Source of the DNA: Halomonas sp. CH40 | GTDB taxonomy: Bacteria > Pseudomonadota > Gammaproteobacteria > Pseudomonadales > Halomonadaceae | DNA: 64,000 nt | Direction of reading: 5' to 3' | NCBI GenBank assembly: GCA_041875495.1 | Contig: CP112982.1 | Location: 2,604,001 to 2,668,000, forward strand | Shown here: positions 23,079 to 31,240 of the stretch, piece by piece | Numbering within the stretch: the first letter of the stretch is position 1 | Layout: every line of letters begins with the position of its first letter | Notes under the pieces: generated by a model | What the model was told of the DNA's origin: nothing | Database searches by the model: none | What the model saw: the letters and a program-made list of their open reading frames with translations, nothing else | Program-made: the position numbers and the translations under genes

Positions 23079-23528
23079 TTATAGCGTCCGTGAGGTTGAT
23101 TCAGTGATAACCCGCTGGTTCACCCAGCCGTTGTCTGCTCGGCAGACCAGCGCTTCCCGCTGGGGCTGCTGGCCACCCATGATTTCCAGGCGGCGGCATT
23201 CGCGACCGCTAGCCGCCATATAGGGCTGGCCAGCAGCAACATCAACGCCCGGCCCCCAAGGGCTTGCCGCCAGATTGATCACACTACCCGCCGGTGCCTG
23301 CTCCAGAAAGCCGTTCAGATTGGTGTCTTGAATCGGCGTGGCGGAATCCTGGTTAAGTACATAACCAGTGGAGGTTGCATCACCATAAGGGTATTGGGTG
23401 GCACAACCACTGAGCAAAACAACGCCGGTGGCTACCAGCCACATGGGTGCTGATGGCCATGAAAGACGTAATTGTAAACAATTGGATTTTGACAAGCTGG
23501 ATTTTAAAAATTTAACGGGAAGTGACAT
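23079..23528 (-). CDS. Lipoprotein at the head of the capsule operon
   Basis: 149 residues. A lipobox is visible (VVLLSGC near residue 41) after a hydrophobic stretch; the N-terminal region before it is long and basic, so the true start may be a later codon (ATG before WLVATG). The rest is small, has CRRLEIMGG and ALVCRADNGW with two more Cys, and was not assigned to a family. It is the first gene after the ops element and two bases before kpsD, which suggests an export or assembly accessory lipoprotein. Confidence 0.7.
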   Translation of the reverse strand: MSLPVKFLKSSLSKSNCLQLRLSWPSAPMWLVATGVVLLSGCATQYPYGDATSTGYVLNQDSATPIQDTNLNGFLEQAPAGSVINLAASPWGPGVDVAAGQPYMAASGRECRRLEIMGGQQPQREALVCRADNGWVNQRVITESTSRTL

Positions 23529-23548
23529 TACGGTATCCTAGATTCAGG

Positions 23549-23560
23549 CACGCTACCGCC
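23549..23560 (-). promoter_or_regulatory. ops (JUMPstart) element for RfaH
   Basis: Minus strand reads GGCGGTAGCGTG, an exact match to the ops core GGCGGTAGNNTG in JUMPstart elements of capsule and O-antigen operons. It lies 21 bases upstream of the first start codon (23528) in the untranslated leader. In known cases ops pauses RNA polymerase and recruits RfaH, which suppresses Rho-dependent termination and aids translation over long operons. This fits a unit of more than 17 kb with several hairpin-forming repeats. Confidence 0.88.
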
Positions 23561-23862
23561 CCGGGATTGAAACGGGCGTATTCCCTTGCCCAATCCATGC
23601 GCGCTGTAAAAAATCAAAAATGGCCCTGAAACAACAAGCCTGAGCGGTTATTGTAGGGCATTCACTGCCCAGCCTCTACATGGACAAGGCTTATACATCT
23701 ATAAACCGCATAGCGCTGGCATTCCGCTTGCCTTGCGGGAAGGTTGCTTTAAACAACTTTCAAACAAAAGCTAGCACTAATATAAAACAAAACGTTAAGT
23801 AAACTTAACAATTGCGACAATAAAGTACAATAGCTACTTGAATTTCATTCAGACAGCCGCCC
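23561..23862. promoter_or_regulatory. Divergent intergenic region for the capsule operon and glpQ
   Basis: About 300 bases without a gene. The part around 23755-23840 is strongly A/T-rich and must hold the start sites for both directions. On the plus strand a candidate for glpQ is TTAACA (23805-23810) and TACAAT (23826-23831) with a short 15-base spacer. The capsule promoter could not be assigned confidently. Confidence 0.35.
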
Positions 23863-23881
23863 AATAAAGGGGGTCAGATCC
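23863..23881 (+). repeat. Half of the GGGGTCAGATCC repeat, serving as the glpQ ribosome-binding site
   Basis: AATAAAGGGGGTCAGATCC lies directly before the ATG at 23882. It matches the arms of the inverted repeat at 24979-25070. The purine run AAAGGGGG is at SD distance (about 8 bases), so this mobile-type sequence seems to provide translation initiation. Confidence 0.8.
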
Positions 23882-24754
23882 ATGCCAAATCTTTTGCGTT
23901 ATCTGCCATGGCTGTTGCTACTTCCCGCAAGCGTCAATGCGGACACAGAGGCACTGGAACAGCAGCATGCCGACCTTGAACGCTTTCAGATGATTGCTCA
24001 TCGAGGTGCCAGCGGCCATGCTCCGGAAAGCACACTGCCCGCTCTGGAGCTTGCCCACCGCTCTGGCGCGGATTACCTGGAGCTGGATATACAGCTCAGC
24101 GCAGATGGGCACCTGGTGGCGTTTCATGATCGCGAGTTGCAACGCACTAGTGATGGCCAAGAGCGTATCAATGATTACGCCCTTGAAGCGCTCCAACAGC
24201 TCGATACCGGCAGCTGGTTCAATGCGGCCTACCCTGACAAGGCCGATGAAGGTTTTGTAGGGCTTACCATGCTGACTCTTGAAGAGGTATTCGAGCGCTT
24301 TGGGCATGATGCCCGCTACTATCTGGAAACCAAGGCGCCTGACCAGAACCCTGGACTGGAAGCGGCCCTGGTAGATATGCTGGAACGTTTTGAGATGATC
24401 GCCAAGGGCCGGGTAATCGTACAATCCTTCAGCCAGGAAAGCCTTTTGGCCATGCGTGATCTGCACGCTGATTTACCCCTGGTGCAATTGCTCTGGCTAC
24501 CCGCTGACGATGCCCCGCTTAACCTTGAGGCATTGGGTGATATCACCGACTATGCCCTGGGTGTTGGGGTTAATTTTCGCGCCGATGAAGAGACAGTCTT
24601 GACGGAAAACTTTATCGAGACTGCCCAGGCCCACGGCTTGAAAGTGCATGTGTACACCGTGAACGAGCAGGAAGATATGCAGCAGTTGATTGATTGGGGT
24701 GCAGACGGGCTATTTACCGATTACCCTGGGCGCCTGCTGGAACTCACAGAATGA
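23882..24754 (+). CDS. glpQ: Periplasmic glycerophosphodiester phosphodiesterase GlpQ-like
   Basis: 290 residues. A signal peptide is visible (LRYLPWLLLLPASVNA, cleavage near 20). The GDPD signature is IAHRGASGHAPESTL near residue 37, with LELDIQLSADGHLVAFHD (ExD and HD catalytic/metal residues) and LETKAP further on. It hydrolyses glycerophosphodiesters to glycerol-3-phosphate and an alcohol. The C-terminus (VYTVNEQEDMQQLIDWGADGLFTDYPG) is also typical. It overlaps the downstream DUF1289 gene (ATGA). E. coli GlpQ is about 358 residues, so this is the shorter UgpQ-like core with a leader. Confidence 0.93.
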   Translation: MPNLLRYLPWLLLLPASVNADTEALEQQHADLERFQMIAHRGASGHAPESTLPALELAHRSGADYLELDIQLSADGHLVAFHDRELQRTSDGQERINDYALEALQQLDTGSWFNAAYPDKADEGFVGLTMLTLEEVFERFGHDARYYLETKAPDQNPGLEAALVDMLERFEMIAKGRVIVQSFSQESLLAMRDLHADLPLVQLLWLPADDAPLNLEALGDITDYALGVGVNFRADEETVLTENFIETAQAHGLKVHVYTVNEQEDMQQLIDWGADGLFTDYPGRLLELTE

Positions 24755-25005
24755 ACCTATTACTGATGGCTGATAATATGGCGATTGACACTGTTCAAAT
24801 GGTCAACCCTGAGCGGACTCGCCCGCTTTCCCCCTGCGTACAGATTTGCCGTATTGATTCGGCCAGCCAACGCTGCGAAGGCTGCGGTAGAACCCTGGAT
24901 GAAATTGCCTGCTGGAGCCGGATGAGCGAAGCGGACAAAGCCCCTGTATGGGAGCGATTGGAGGCCGAGGGGTTTGCGAATAAAAGGGGGTCAGATCCAA
25001 ATTAA
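24751..25005 (+). CDS. DUF1289 (Fe-S-type cysteine motif) protein
   Basis: 84 residues from ATG 24751, which overlaps the glpQ stop (ATGA); internal ATGs at 24766 and 24778 are alternatives. DUF1289 motif: SPCVQICRIDSASQRCEGCG, four cysteines in C-x3-C...C-x2-C form, followed by RTLDEIACWSRMS. The family is small and uncharacterised, with a possible metal-binding site. The tail NKRGSDPN and the stop codon are coded by the left arm of the inverted repeat at 24979, which has replaced the natural 3' end. Confidence 0.85.
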   Translation: MNLLLMADNMAIDTVQMVNPERTRPLSPCVQICRIDSASQRCEGCGRTLDEIACWSRMSEADKAPVWERLEAEGFANKRGSDPN

Positions 25006-25070
25006 TTGATAGACATTTTTACCAAGCAAAGAAAACGGCACAATTAATTTGGATCTGACCCCTTTTTATT
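24979..25070. repeat. 30-bp inverted repeat (GGGGTCAGATCC family)
   Basis: Arms at 24979-25008 and 25041-25070 match at 29 of 30 positions and flank a 32-bp loop; each begins or ends with A/T-rich and GGGGTCAGATCC sequence. Sequences of this kind are often found with REP-type transposase genes, none of which is seen here. It lies between two convergent genes and would form a strong hairpin with a T-rich end in both directions, so it may act as a bidirectional terminator. Confidence 0.9.
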
Positions 25071-25078
25071 TTATAAGC

Positions 25079-25567
25079 TCAAAACGGCTCATCCAGTGCC
25101 TGTTCAAGGGCTTGGCGTAGAGCTGGGCCGTGATCCTTGGGGCCGAAGCGGGCAATCACCCGGCCATCGCGGCTGACCAGGAACTTGGTGAAATTCCATT
25201 TGATGCTGCGGGTGCCCATCACGCCTGGCGCTTCTTTCTTGAGGTGTTCAAACAATGGATGGGTGTGGCGACCGTTAACGTCGACTTTTTCCATTAGTGG
25301 AAACGTCACCCCGTAGTTTTCCTCCCCAAAAGCGCAGAAGTCCTTGGCACTTTCCGGTGACTGGCGGCCAAACTGATTACACGGAAAACCCAGCACGGTG
25401 AACCCGTGATCACGATAGCGCTGGTAAAGGGCTTCCAACTCCTTAAGCTGCGGGGTAAAGCCGCACTTGCTTGCTACATTAACGATCAGCAAGACCTGTC
25501 CGCGCAGCACGCGCAGGTTGAAAGGCTCGCCGAGATGGGTATAACAATCCTGATCGTATAGCGACAT
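25079..25567 (-). CDS. Glutathione peroxidase (BtuE-type)
   Basis: 162 residues from ATG 25567 (MSLYDQDCY), preceded by CGAGGTGG. The catalytic block is LIVNVASKCGFTPQ near residue 28 with a Cys at the peroxidatic position, then LGFPCNQFGRQSP with the conserved Gln, and KWNFTKFLVSRDG with the conserved Trp and Asn. It reduces hydroperoxides, in bacteria usually with thioredoxin or glutathione. The longer frame start to 25639 has no SD and no homology. Confidence 0.95.
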   Translation of the reverse strand: MSLYDQDCYTHLGEPFNLRVLRGQVLLIVNVASKCGFTPQLKELEALYQRYRDHGFTVLGFPCNQFGRQSPESAKDFCAFGEENYGVTFPLMEKVDVNGRHTHPLFEHLKKEAPGVMGTRSIKWNFTKFLVSRDGRVIARFGPKDHGPALRQALEQALDEPF

Positions 25568-25661
25568 GGCCACCTCGTTAGCGTTGACAGTACCCCAGGG
25601 CACAAGAAAATCATCTGTTGATACCTTGCCATGCAGCACAACACGGCGCCACCTCTGATTC

Positions 25662-26279
25662 TTACCAAAGCGGGCCAGTGACTACACGCAGCGCCAACGC
25701 TATCAGCATGACGCCGGTGATCCGGTTGATCCAGTGGGCGCGCTGCTGCAGCCAGGGCAGCACTCGTGAATGCGAAAGCACCAGCGCCACCAGCACATAC
25801 CAGCCGCCATCAATGATCATTGCCGTCAGTACGATAATTGCTTTTGCAGTGACGCTCATCTCCGGCGATACAAATTGGCTCAAAAGCGCCACAAAAAACA
25901 GGATCAGTTTGGGGTTGCCCAATGCCACCAGCACGCCTTCACGGGCGGCCTGAGCCGTAGTAGTGAGGGCAGCTCCGGCCTGAATGCCCCCCGAACGCCC
26001 TGCCTGAAGGGCCTTGATGCCCAGCCAGGCCAGGTAGGCCGCCCCACCCCAGGTCACCAGCTGGAATGCCAGCGGAAAGCGCGCCATCAGGGCGCCCAGC
26101 CCTAATACGGTCAAAAGCGCATAGAAGCCCACGCCGAAGGCATGGAAGATACCGGCGGTGACGCCCGGCAAACGCCCGCCACCCAGGGTGTGGCGTAGCA
26201 CCAGGGCCAGGCTTGGCCCGGGTGACATAGCCCCCATGGCACAGATAGCGGCCAGCGACATCCATAGGGTAAATGGCAT
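25662..26279 (-). CDS. LysE/RhtB-family amino-acid exporter
   Basis: 205 residues from ATG 26279 behind AAGGAGA. It has the family N-terminus (SPGPSLALVLRHTLGGGRLPG), AYLAWLGIKAL near residue 70 and GVLVALGNPKLILFFVAL near 110, and six hydrophobic helices. It probably exports small amino acids or derivatives. A region of A/T sequence follows 26280; no partner regulator is seen next to it. Confidence 0.9.
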   Translation of the reverse strand: MPFTLWMSLAAICAMGAMSPGPSLALVLRHTLGGGRLPGVTAGIFHAFGVGFYALLTVLGLGALMARFPLAFQLVTWGGAAYLAWLGIKALQAGRSGGIQAGAALTTTAQAAREGVLVALGNPKLILFFVALLSQFVSPEMSVTAKAIIVLTAMIIDGGWYVLVALVLSHSRVLPWLQQRAHWINRITGVMLIALALRVVTGPLW

Positions 26280-26450
26280 GGGGTATCTCCTTGGGTGATG
26301 GCAAACGGGTCGCACAGTCTAGCGCAAAGCACGCGCAATAACGCTGTTAGCCTAACCGCTTGTGGCGTAAAATCGTGCTTTTTAACGTGGCGCCCCAGCA
26401 ATATTTGATACGACCGGGCAGCGATAAATCAACCAACACAGGACTGTACT

Positions 26451-27176
26451 ATGGGTAGGGCGTTTCAGAACCGTAAAGAATCCATGGCCAAGACGGCCGA
26501 TGCGAAAACCAAGGTTTACAGCAAATACGGGCGCGAAATTTACGTCTGCGCTAAGGCGGGCGGCACCGACCCACAGGCTAACCTGAGCCTGCGCGGCCTG
26601 ATCGAGCGCGCCAAGAAGGATCAGGTGCCTTCCCATGTGATTGATAAAGCCCTTGATAAGGCCAGCGGCGCCGGCGGTGAAGACTTTTCACCCGCCCGCT
26701 ATGAAGGCTTCGGGCCGGGCAATGTCATGGTGATTGTGGAGTGCCTGACCGATAACCCCAACCGTACCTTCGGGGATGTGCGCGGCTGCTTCACCAAGAC
26801 CAAGAGCAAGATTGGCACCCCCGGCAGCGTCAGCCATATGTTTGATCACTGCGCCATTTTCACCTTTGCCGGTGAAGACGAAGAGGCGGTGCTGGAAACC
26901 CTGATGGAAGCCGATGTGGATGTTACCGACATCGAGCAAGAAGACGGAAAGATTACCGTCTACGCGCCGCATACGGATTACGCCAAGGCCAAGCAGGCGC
27001 TGTTGGATACCTTCGGTGAAATCGATTTCGAGATGGATGAAATCCAGTTCCTACCGCAAACCACTACCCCGGTGGAAGGCGATGACGTGGCCATGTTTGA
27101 GAAGATGCTCGATATGCTCAACGATCTGGATGATGTCCAGAACGTTTATCACAGCGGCGAGTTTCAGAGTAATTAA
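26451..27176 (+). CDS. YebC/PmpR (TACO1) family protein
   Basis: 241 residues. The start [20 protein letters not shown] is close to the family start (GRxxxNxxxxKxxxDxxxxK), followed by [20 protein letters not shown]. The middle has [19 protein letters not shown] and [16 protein letters not shown]. The family binds DNA or ribosomal complexes; recent work on YebC-type proteins indicates a role in translating proline-rich stretches. This member resembles the second E. coli paralogue (YeeN) more than YebC itself, judging by its N-terminal sequence. Confidence 0.92.
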   Translation: MGRAFQNRKESMAKTADAKTKVYSKYGREIYVCAKAGGTDPQANLSLRGLIERAKKDQVPSHVIDKALDKASGAGGEDFSPARYEGFGPGNVMVIVECLTDNPNRTFGDVRGCFTKTKSKIGTPGSVSHMFDHCAIFTFAGEDEEAVLETLMEADVDVTDIEQEDGKITVYAPHTDYAKAKQALLDTFGEIDFEMDEIQFLPQTTTPVEGDDVAMFEKMLDMLNDLDDVQNVYHSGEFQSN

Positions 27177-27243
27177 CCCACTGACTGGAGTTTGGCCACG
27201 GCTGGTGAACCCTTATACAAGATAGATCCACTGTGAGGTGATT

Positions 27244-27507
27244 ATGTATTGGGATGTAATAGATGTCCGTCCAATGGATAATTATCGAATTTATGTTGAG
27301 CTGAAAGATGGCCGATGCGGCTATTTTGACGTGTCGCCTTATCTTGAACATGGCGTTTTCAAAGAACTTAAAAATACCGCCTACTTTGCTCAGGTAGGCA
27401 TCGTTTTTGGTGCGGTCACCTGGCCTAATGAACAAGACATAGCACCAGAGACATTGATTTCAGGGTTACAGCCTATTGATGGCGAATGCCATTCAGCCTT
27501 CGCATAA
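27244..27507 (+). CDS. DUF2442-family protein
   Basis: 87 residues from ATG 27244 with GAGGTG upstream. Pattern YRIYVELKDGRCGYFDVSPYLEHGVFKELKN, then a VTWPNEQDIAPETLI segment, is characteristic of DUF2442. Such genes often sit next to a DUF4160 partner and behave like toxin-antitoxin components; here no partner is visible, since the next gene is convergent. Confidence 0.85.
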   Translation: MYWDVIDVRPMDNYRIYVELKDGRCGYFDVSPYLEHGVFKELKNTAYFAQVGIVFGAVTWPNEQDIAPETLISGLQPIDGECHSAFA

Positions 27508-27509
27508 CG

Positions 27510-28259
27510 TTAAAGCAACGCATCCTCGGGCACAAAGATCCAGCCTTCTGCGTTGGGCATGTTAGTGGGTGGCCAGGCCAGGTTGTCGGGGGCGTGGTTG
27601 AGGCTCCAGGCGACCAGGGCGCATAACCAGGCGTCCTGGAGGTCCTGCTGGCGGGGTTTGGGTGAGTGCAACGCTTCTTCCCAGTCGCCCAATTGGCAGC
27701 GTTCTCGCAGCGCCTTGAAGTGCCGGGAACGCTTGGCTGGCGAGGGATAGCCTTCCACCGCCGTGATGGCCCCGCAGTGGCTCTGCCACTGGCCGCAGGT
27801 AATGATTTGCGGTGCAAAACGCGCCAGCAGATGCATTCCCTTGGTGGCCTGGCTGCCAATCATGTCCTTGATCGGTGATAGCGGCGTCACGCCACGGGCA
27901 AACAGCCAACGTTCCGTTTCGCGGTATAGGTAGGGGTTATCCTGTGAGCTGCCCAGTTCCGCCACCGGCTTGCCTTGGCACAGCGCCAGCAGGGCTTGAG
28001 GAAACGCCAGGGGCGTATCAATCGCCATCACTAGCTGTTCGTCGCCACGGGCTGGCTGCTGGCAGAATGCCAGCAGCCGGTTAATCAGCTCCCGCGGCGT
28101 GGTGGCGGCGTTCAAAGTTTCGCGCAGGTTGCCTCGCCAGGGCTGGCCGACCAGTGCTAGCGATTGATCGACAATCACCAGCGCATCCCGGCTGGCCGGG
28201 TTTTTGTCGCAGTTCCAGCCGCCCACATCCCAGCCCAGGTAGAGTATCTGCGCGGGCAT
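27510..28259 (-). CDS. Conserved hypothetical protein (DUF429-like)
   Basis: 249 residues, no signal peptide. Features seen are ILYLGWDVGGWNCDKNPASRD at the N-terminus, VMAIDTPLAFPQALLAL near 80 and AVEGYPSPAKRSR near 170. The D-x-G, x-D-x-P and E-x-Y/P pattern resembles the RNase H-like DUF429 fold, with Asp/Glu in places that could be catalytic. It ends three bases after the convergent DUF2442 gene. No specific function is claimed. Confidence 0.7.
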   Translation of the reverse strand: MPAQILYLGWDVGGWNCDKNPASRDALVIVDQSLALVGQPWRGNLRETLNAATTPRELINRLLAFCQQPARGDEQLVMAIDTPLAFPQALLALCQGKPVAELGSSQDNPYLYRETERWLFARGVTPLSPIKDMIGSQATKGMHLLARFAPQIITCGQWQSHCGAITAVEGYPSPAKRSRHFKALRERCQLGDWEEALHSPKPRQQDLQDAWLCALVAWSLNHAPDNLAWPPTNMPNAEGWIFVPEDALL

Positions 28260-28261
28260 GC

Positions 28262-29269
28262 TCAGAACGTCAGGCAGATCTTGCCGAAGTGCTTGCCGGA
28301 TTCCTGATGGCGGAAGGCATCGGCGATTTCAGCCAGGGGGAACTCACGGTCGATGATCGGTTTCAGGCCGTTGGCGTTAATCGCACGAATCATCTCTATC
28401 TGGTCGCGACGGCTACCGACAATCAGGCCTTTCAGAGTGGCCTGCTTGGCCATCAGCTTGATGGTCGGCACATCCCCCTGGCGGCCGGTGAGAATGCCGA
28501 TCAGGGCGATGTGCCCACCAATTTTCACCGCATCAATGGATTGCGGCAGTGTGCCAGGGCCGCCCACTTCAACGATGTGATCCACGCCTTCGCCGTTGGT
28601 CAGCTCAAGCACCGCCTTGCCCCATTCAGGCGTAGTCTTGTAGTTGATGACGTGCTCGGCACCCAGTTCTTTCAGGCGTTCAAGCTTTTCATCGGAGGAC
28701 GAGGTGGCAATCACCCGGGCGCCCATCATCTGGGCAAACTGCAGGGCAAAGATCGAGACGCCGCCGGTGCCCAGCACCAGCACGGTGTCACCGGCCTTGA
28801 TACCGCCATCCACCACCAGGGCGCGCCAGGCAGTCAGTCCTGCGGTGGTCAGGGTCGCGGATTCGGCGTGACTATAGCCTTCGGGCTGATGGGTAAAGGA
28901 AGTGACCGGTGCCACCACCTGCTCGCGGGCATAGCCTTCAACGCCATCCCCCGGCGTGGTGCGAAAATCCGCCACCCGAGCCGGGCCTTCCAGCCAGCCG
29001 GGGAAAAACGTCGAAACCACCGCATCGCCGACGGCAAATTCACTGACGCCCTCGCCCACAGCGTCGACGATACCCGCACCATCCGACATGGGAATGCGGT
29101 TTTCCTCGGTGGGAATCATGCCCGCGGCGACAGCGTAGTCATGAAAGTTGAGCGAACTGGCATGCAGACGAACGCGGATTTCCCCTGGGCCTGGCTCACC
29201 GGGGGCGGCGATATCGGCAAGGGTCAGGTTGTCCAGCCCGCCGGGCTGCTTGAGATGAATCGCTTGCAT
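28262..29269 (-). CDS. Zinc-independent alcohol dehydrogenase / quinone oxidoreductase-like (MDR)
   Basis: 335 residues. The N-terminal GroES-like region has GEIRVRLHASSLNFHDYAV; the Rossmann motif is VLVLGTGGVSIFALQFAQMMG near residue 162. The zinc-binding cysteine cluster is missing, as in quinone-oxidoreductase MDR members. It should use NADPH to reduce a carbonyl or quinone. SD AGGAG lies before ATG 29269. The start of the neighbouring DUF429-like gene is two bases downstream of its stop, so the two may be one unit. Confidence 0.9.
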   Translation of the reverse strand: MQAIHLKQPGGLDNLTLADIAAPGEPGPGEIRVRLHASSLNFHDYAVAAGMIPTEENRIPMSDGAGIVDAVGEGVSEFAVGDAVVSTFFPGWLEGPARVADFRTTPGDGVEGYAREQVVAPVTSFTHQPEGYSHAESATLTTAGLTAWRALVVDGGIKAGDTVLVLGTGGVSIFALQFAQMMGARVIATSSSDEKLERLKELGAEHVINYKTTPEWGKAVLELTNGEGVDHIVEVGGPGTLPQSIDAVKIGGHIALIGILTGRQGDVPTIKLMAKQATLKGLIVGSRRDQIEMIRAINANGLKPIIDREFPLAEIADAFRHQESGKHFGKICLTF

Positions 29270-29290
29270 GCTTGATCTCCTGTTGAACGT

Positions 29291-31195
29291 TTATGCATCT
29301 GTCTGACTTACATGGGGACTATCGTCGCTCACATCAAGGCCGATAAAGCCACCGGACTGGCGCTGCCATAGGCGCGCATAGATACCGTTTCTGGCCAGCA
29401 GCTCCTGATGGGTGCCGCTTTCAACCATGCGCCCTTCATCTACGACAATCAAACGGTCGAGCATGGCAATGGTCGATAGGCGGTGAGCAATGGCGATAAC
29501 GGTCTTACCTTCCATCAGGGTTTCGAGCTGCTCTTGAATAGCGGCTTCGACTTCGGAATCCAGCGCGGAGGTCGCTTCATCCAGCACCAGAATCGGCGCG
29601 TTCTTGAGCAGCACTCGGGCAATGGCAATCCGCTGGCGCTGGCCGCCAGAGAGCTTGACGCCCCGCTCGCCCACGTGGGCATCCAGGCCGCGCCGCCCCT
29701 TGGGGTCAACCAGCTCATTGATAAAGCTGTCAGCGTGGGCGCGGCGCACCGCCTGCCAGATATCCTCATCCGTGGCTTGCGGGCTGCCATAGCGGATGTT
29801 GTCGCGCAGCGAACGGTGCAGCAGCGAGGTATCCTGAGTGACCATGCCGATCTGGTGGCGCAATGACTCCTGAGTGACTTCGGCAATATTCTGGCCATCA
29901 ATCAGGATGCGCCCGCCCTGCAGGTCGTAAAAACGCAGCAGCAGATTGGCCAGGGTCGATTTACCCGCACCTGAGCGGCCAATCAGACCGATTTTCTCAC
30001 CGGGTGCGATGCTCAGGCTGAAGCCATCAAAGACGTTCTTGGTCTCGCCCTTGGCCTGGGCGTACTCAAAGCGCAGGCTGTCAAAGATGATCCTGCCCTG
30101 GGGCACCTTTAACGCCTGGGCATTGGGCGCTTCCTTGACCGTCGGCTCCTGGGCGATGGTATTCATGCCATCCTGCACGGTACCGATGTTTTCAAACAGG
30201 CCCGCCACTTCCCACAGGATCCAGTCGGACATAAAGCGCACCCGCATCACCAGGGCAATGGCGATGGCCAGCACGCCCAGCGAAATCACCTCAAAATACC
30301 AGGTGGTGATCACCATGGCCGCCATACCCACCAGCAGCAGCGTATTGAGCAGCGTCATCACCACACTCAGCAGGGTGACCAGACGCATCTGGCGATGCAC
30401 CGTGTCCATAAAGCCCTGCATGGCGTCCTTGGCGTAGCCGAGTTCACGCTGGGTATCGGCAAACAGCTTGATGGTCTGGATATTGCTGTAGCTATCCACC
30501 ACCCGGCCGGTCATCTGGGCGCGGGCATCCGCCTGGGCCATGGAGATATCGCGCAGGCGGGGGATGAAATAGCGCATGATGGCCAGATAGCCCACCAGCC
30601 ACAGACCCAGGGGCAGCACCAGCCACAGGTCTGCCTGGGCCAGCAGGTAGACCGCGCCAGTAAAATAGACGATGGCGTAGACCATCAGATCCATCACCTT
30701 GGTGACGGTTTCGCGGATCGCCAGGGCTGTCTGCATGACCTTTTGCGAGACGCGCCCGGCAAATTCATCCTGATAGAAAGCCAGGCTCTGGCCAAGCATA
30801 TGGCGGTGGGAAAGCCAGCGGCCAATCATCGGGTAGTTGCCGAAAATGCTCTGGTGGGTAATCAGTGCCTGCCCGAGCACCAGCAGCGGCAGGCCAATCA
30901 GCACGGCAACCCCGGTGCCCACCAGCCAGCCACCGTTGGCGGCCCAAAAATCCGCGCGCTCCACCTCGCCCAGCCAGTCCACCAGCTTGCCCATGGTGCT
31001 GAAGAACACCACCTCGGCGGCCGACACCAGCGCCGTCAACACGGACATGATCAGCAGAAGCGGCCAGACTGGGCGGGTAAAGTGCCAGATAAATGCAAAC
31101 AACCCCTGGGGCGGGGTTGTCACTTCATCATCCGGGTAGGGGTTGACCCGCGATTCGAAGTAATCGAAGGCGGCGGTCATCAGGCGTTTGAGCAT
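29291..31195 (-). CDS. ABC exporter, fused permease and ATPase (MsbA-like)
   Basis: 634 residues. The N-terminal membrane part (to about residue 330) has six hydrophobic helices. The ATPase has Walker A GRSGAGKSTLANLL near 400, Q-loop VTQDTSLLHRS, signature LSGGQRQRIAIARVL, and Walker B ILVLDEATSALDSE. It is a homodimeric or heterodimeric exporter; substrate not known. The C-terminal tail is short and acidic. Confidence 0.95.
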   Translation of the reverse strand: MLKRLMTAAFDYFESRVNPYPDDEVTTPPQGLFAFIWHFTRPVWPLLLIMSVLTALVSAAEVVFFSTMGKLVDWLGEVERADFWAANGGWLVGTGVAVLIGLPLLVLGQALITHQSIFGNYPMIGRWLSHRHMLGQSLAFYQDEFAGRVSQKVMQTALAIRETVTKVMDLMVYAIVYFTGAVYLLAQADLWLVLPLGLWLVGYLAIMRYFIPRLRDISMAQADARAQMTGRVVDSYSNIQTIKLFADTQRELGYAKDAMQGFMDTVHRQMRLVTLLSVVMTLLNTLLLVGMAAMVITTWYFEVISLGVLAIAIALVMRVRFMSDWILWEVAGLFENIGTVQDGMNTIAQEPTVKEAPNAQALKVPQGRIIFDSLRFEYAQAKGETKNVFDGFSLSIAPGEKIGLIGRSGAGKSTLANLLLRFYDLQGGRILIDGQNIAEVTQESLRHQIGMVTQDTSLLHRSLRDNIRYGSPQATDEDIWQAVRRAHADSFINELVDPKGRRGLDAHVGERGVKLSGGQRQRIAIARVLLKNAPILVLDEATSALDSEVEAAIQEQLETLMEGKTVIAIAHRLSTIAMLDRLIVVDEGRMVESGTHQELLARNGIYARLWQRQSGGFIGLDVSDDSPHVSQTDA

Positions 31196-31240
31196 GCTAG
31201 TGCCTCGTGTGGATGCGTGTTGACAGGGCTCGCTTGCCGC

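Noticed and set aside
28154-29275. 373-codon plus-strand frame
   Set aside because: It lies antisense to the DUF429-like and alcohol dehydrogenase genes, which have clear family motifs; typical G/C-rich shadow.
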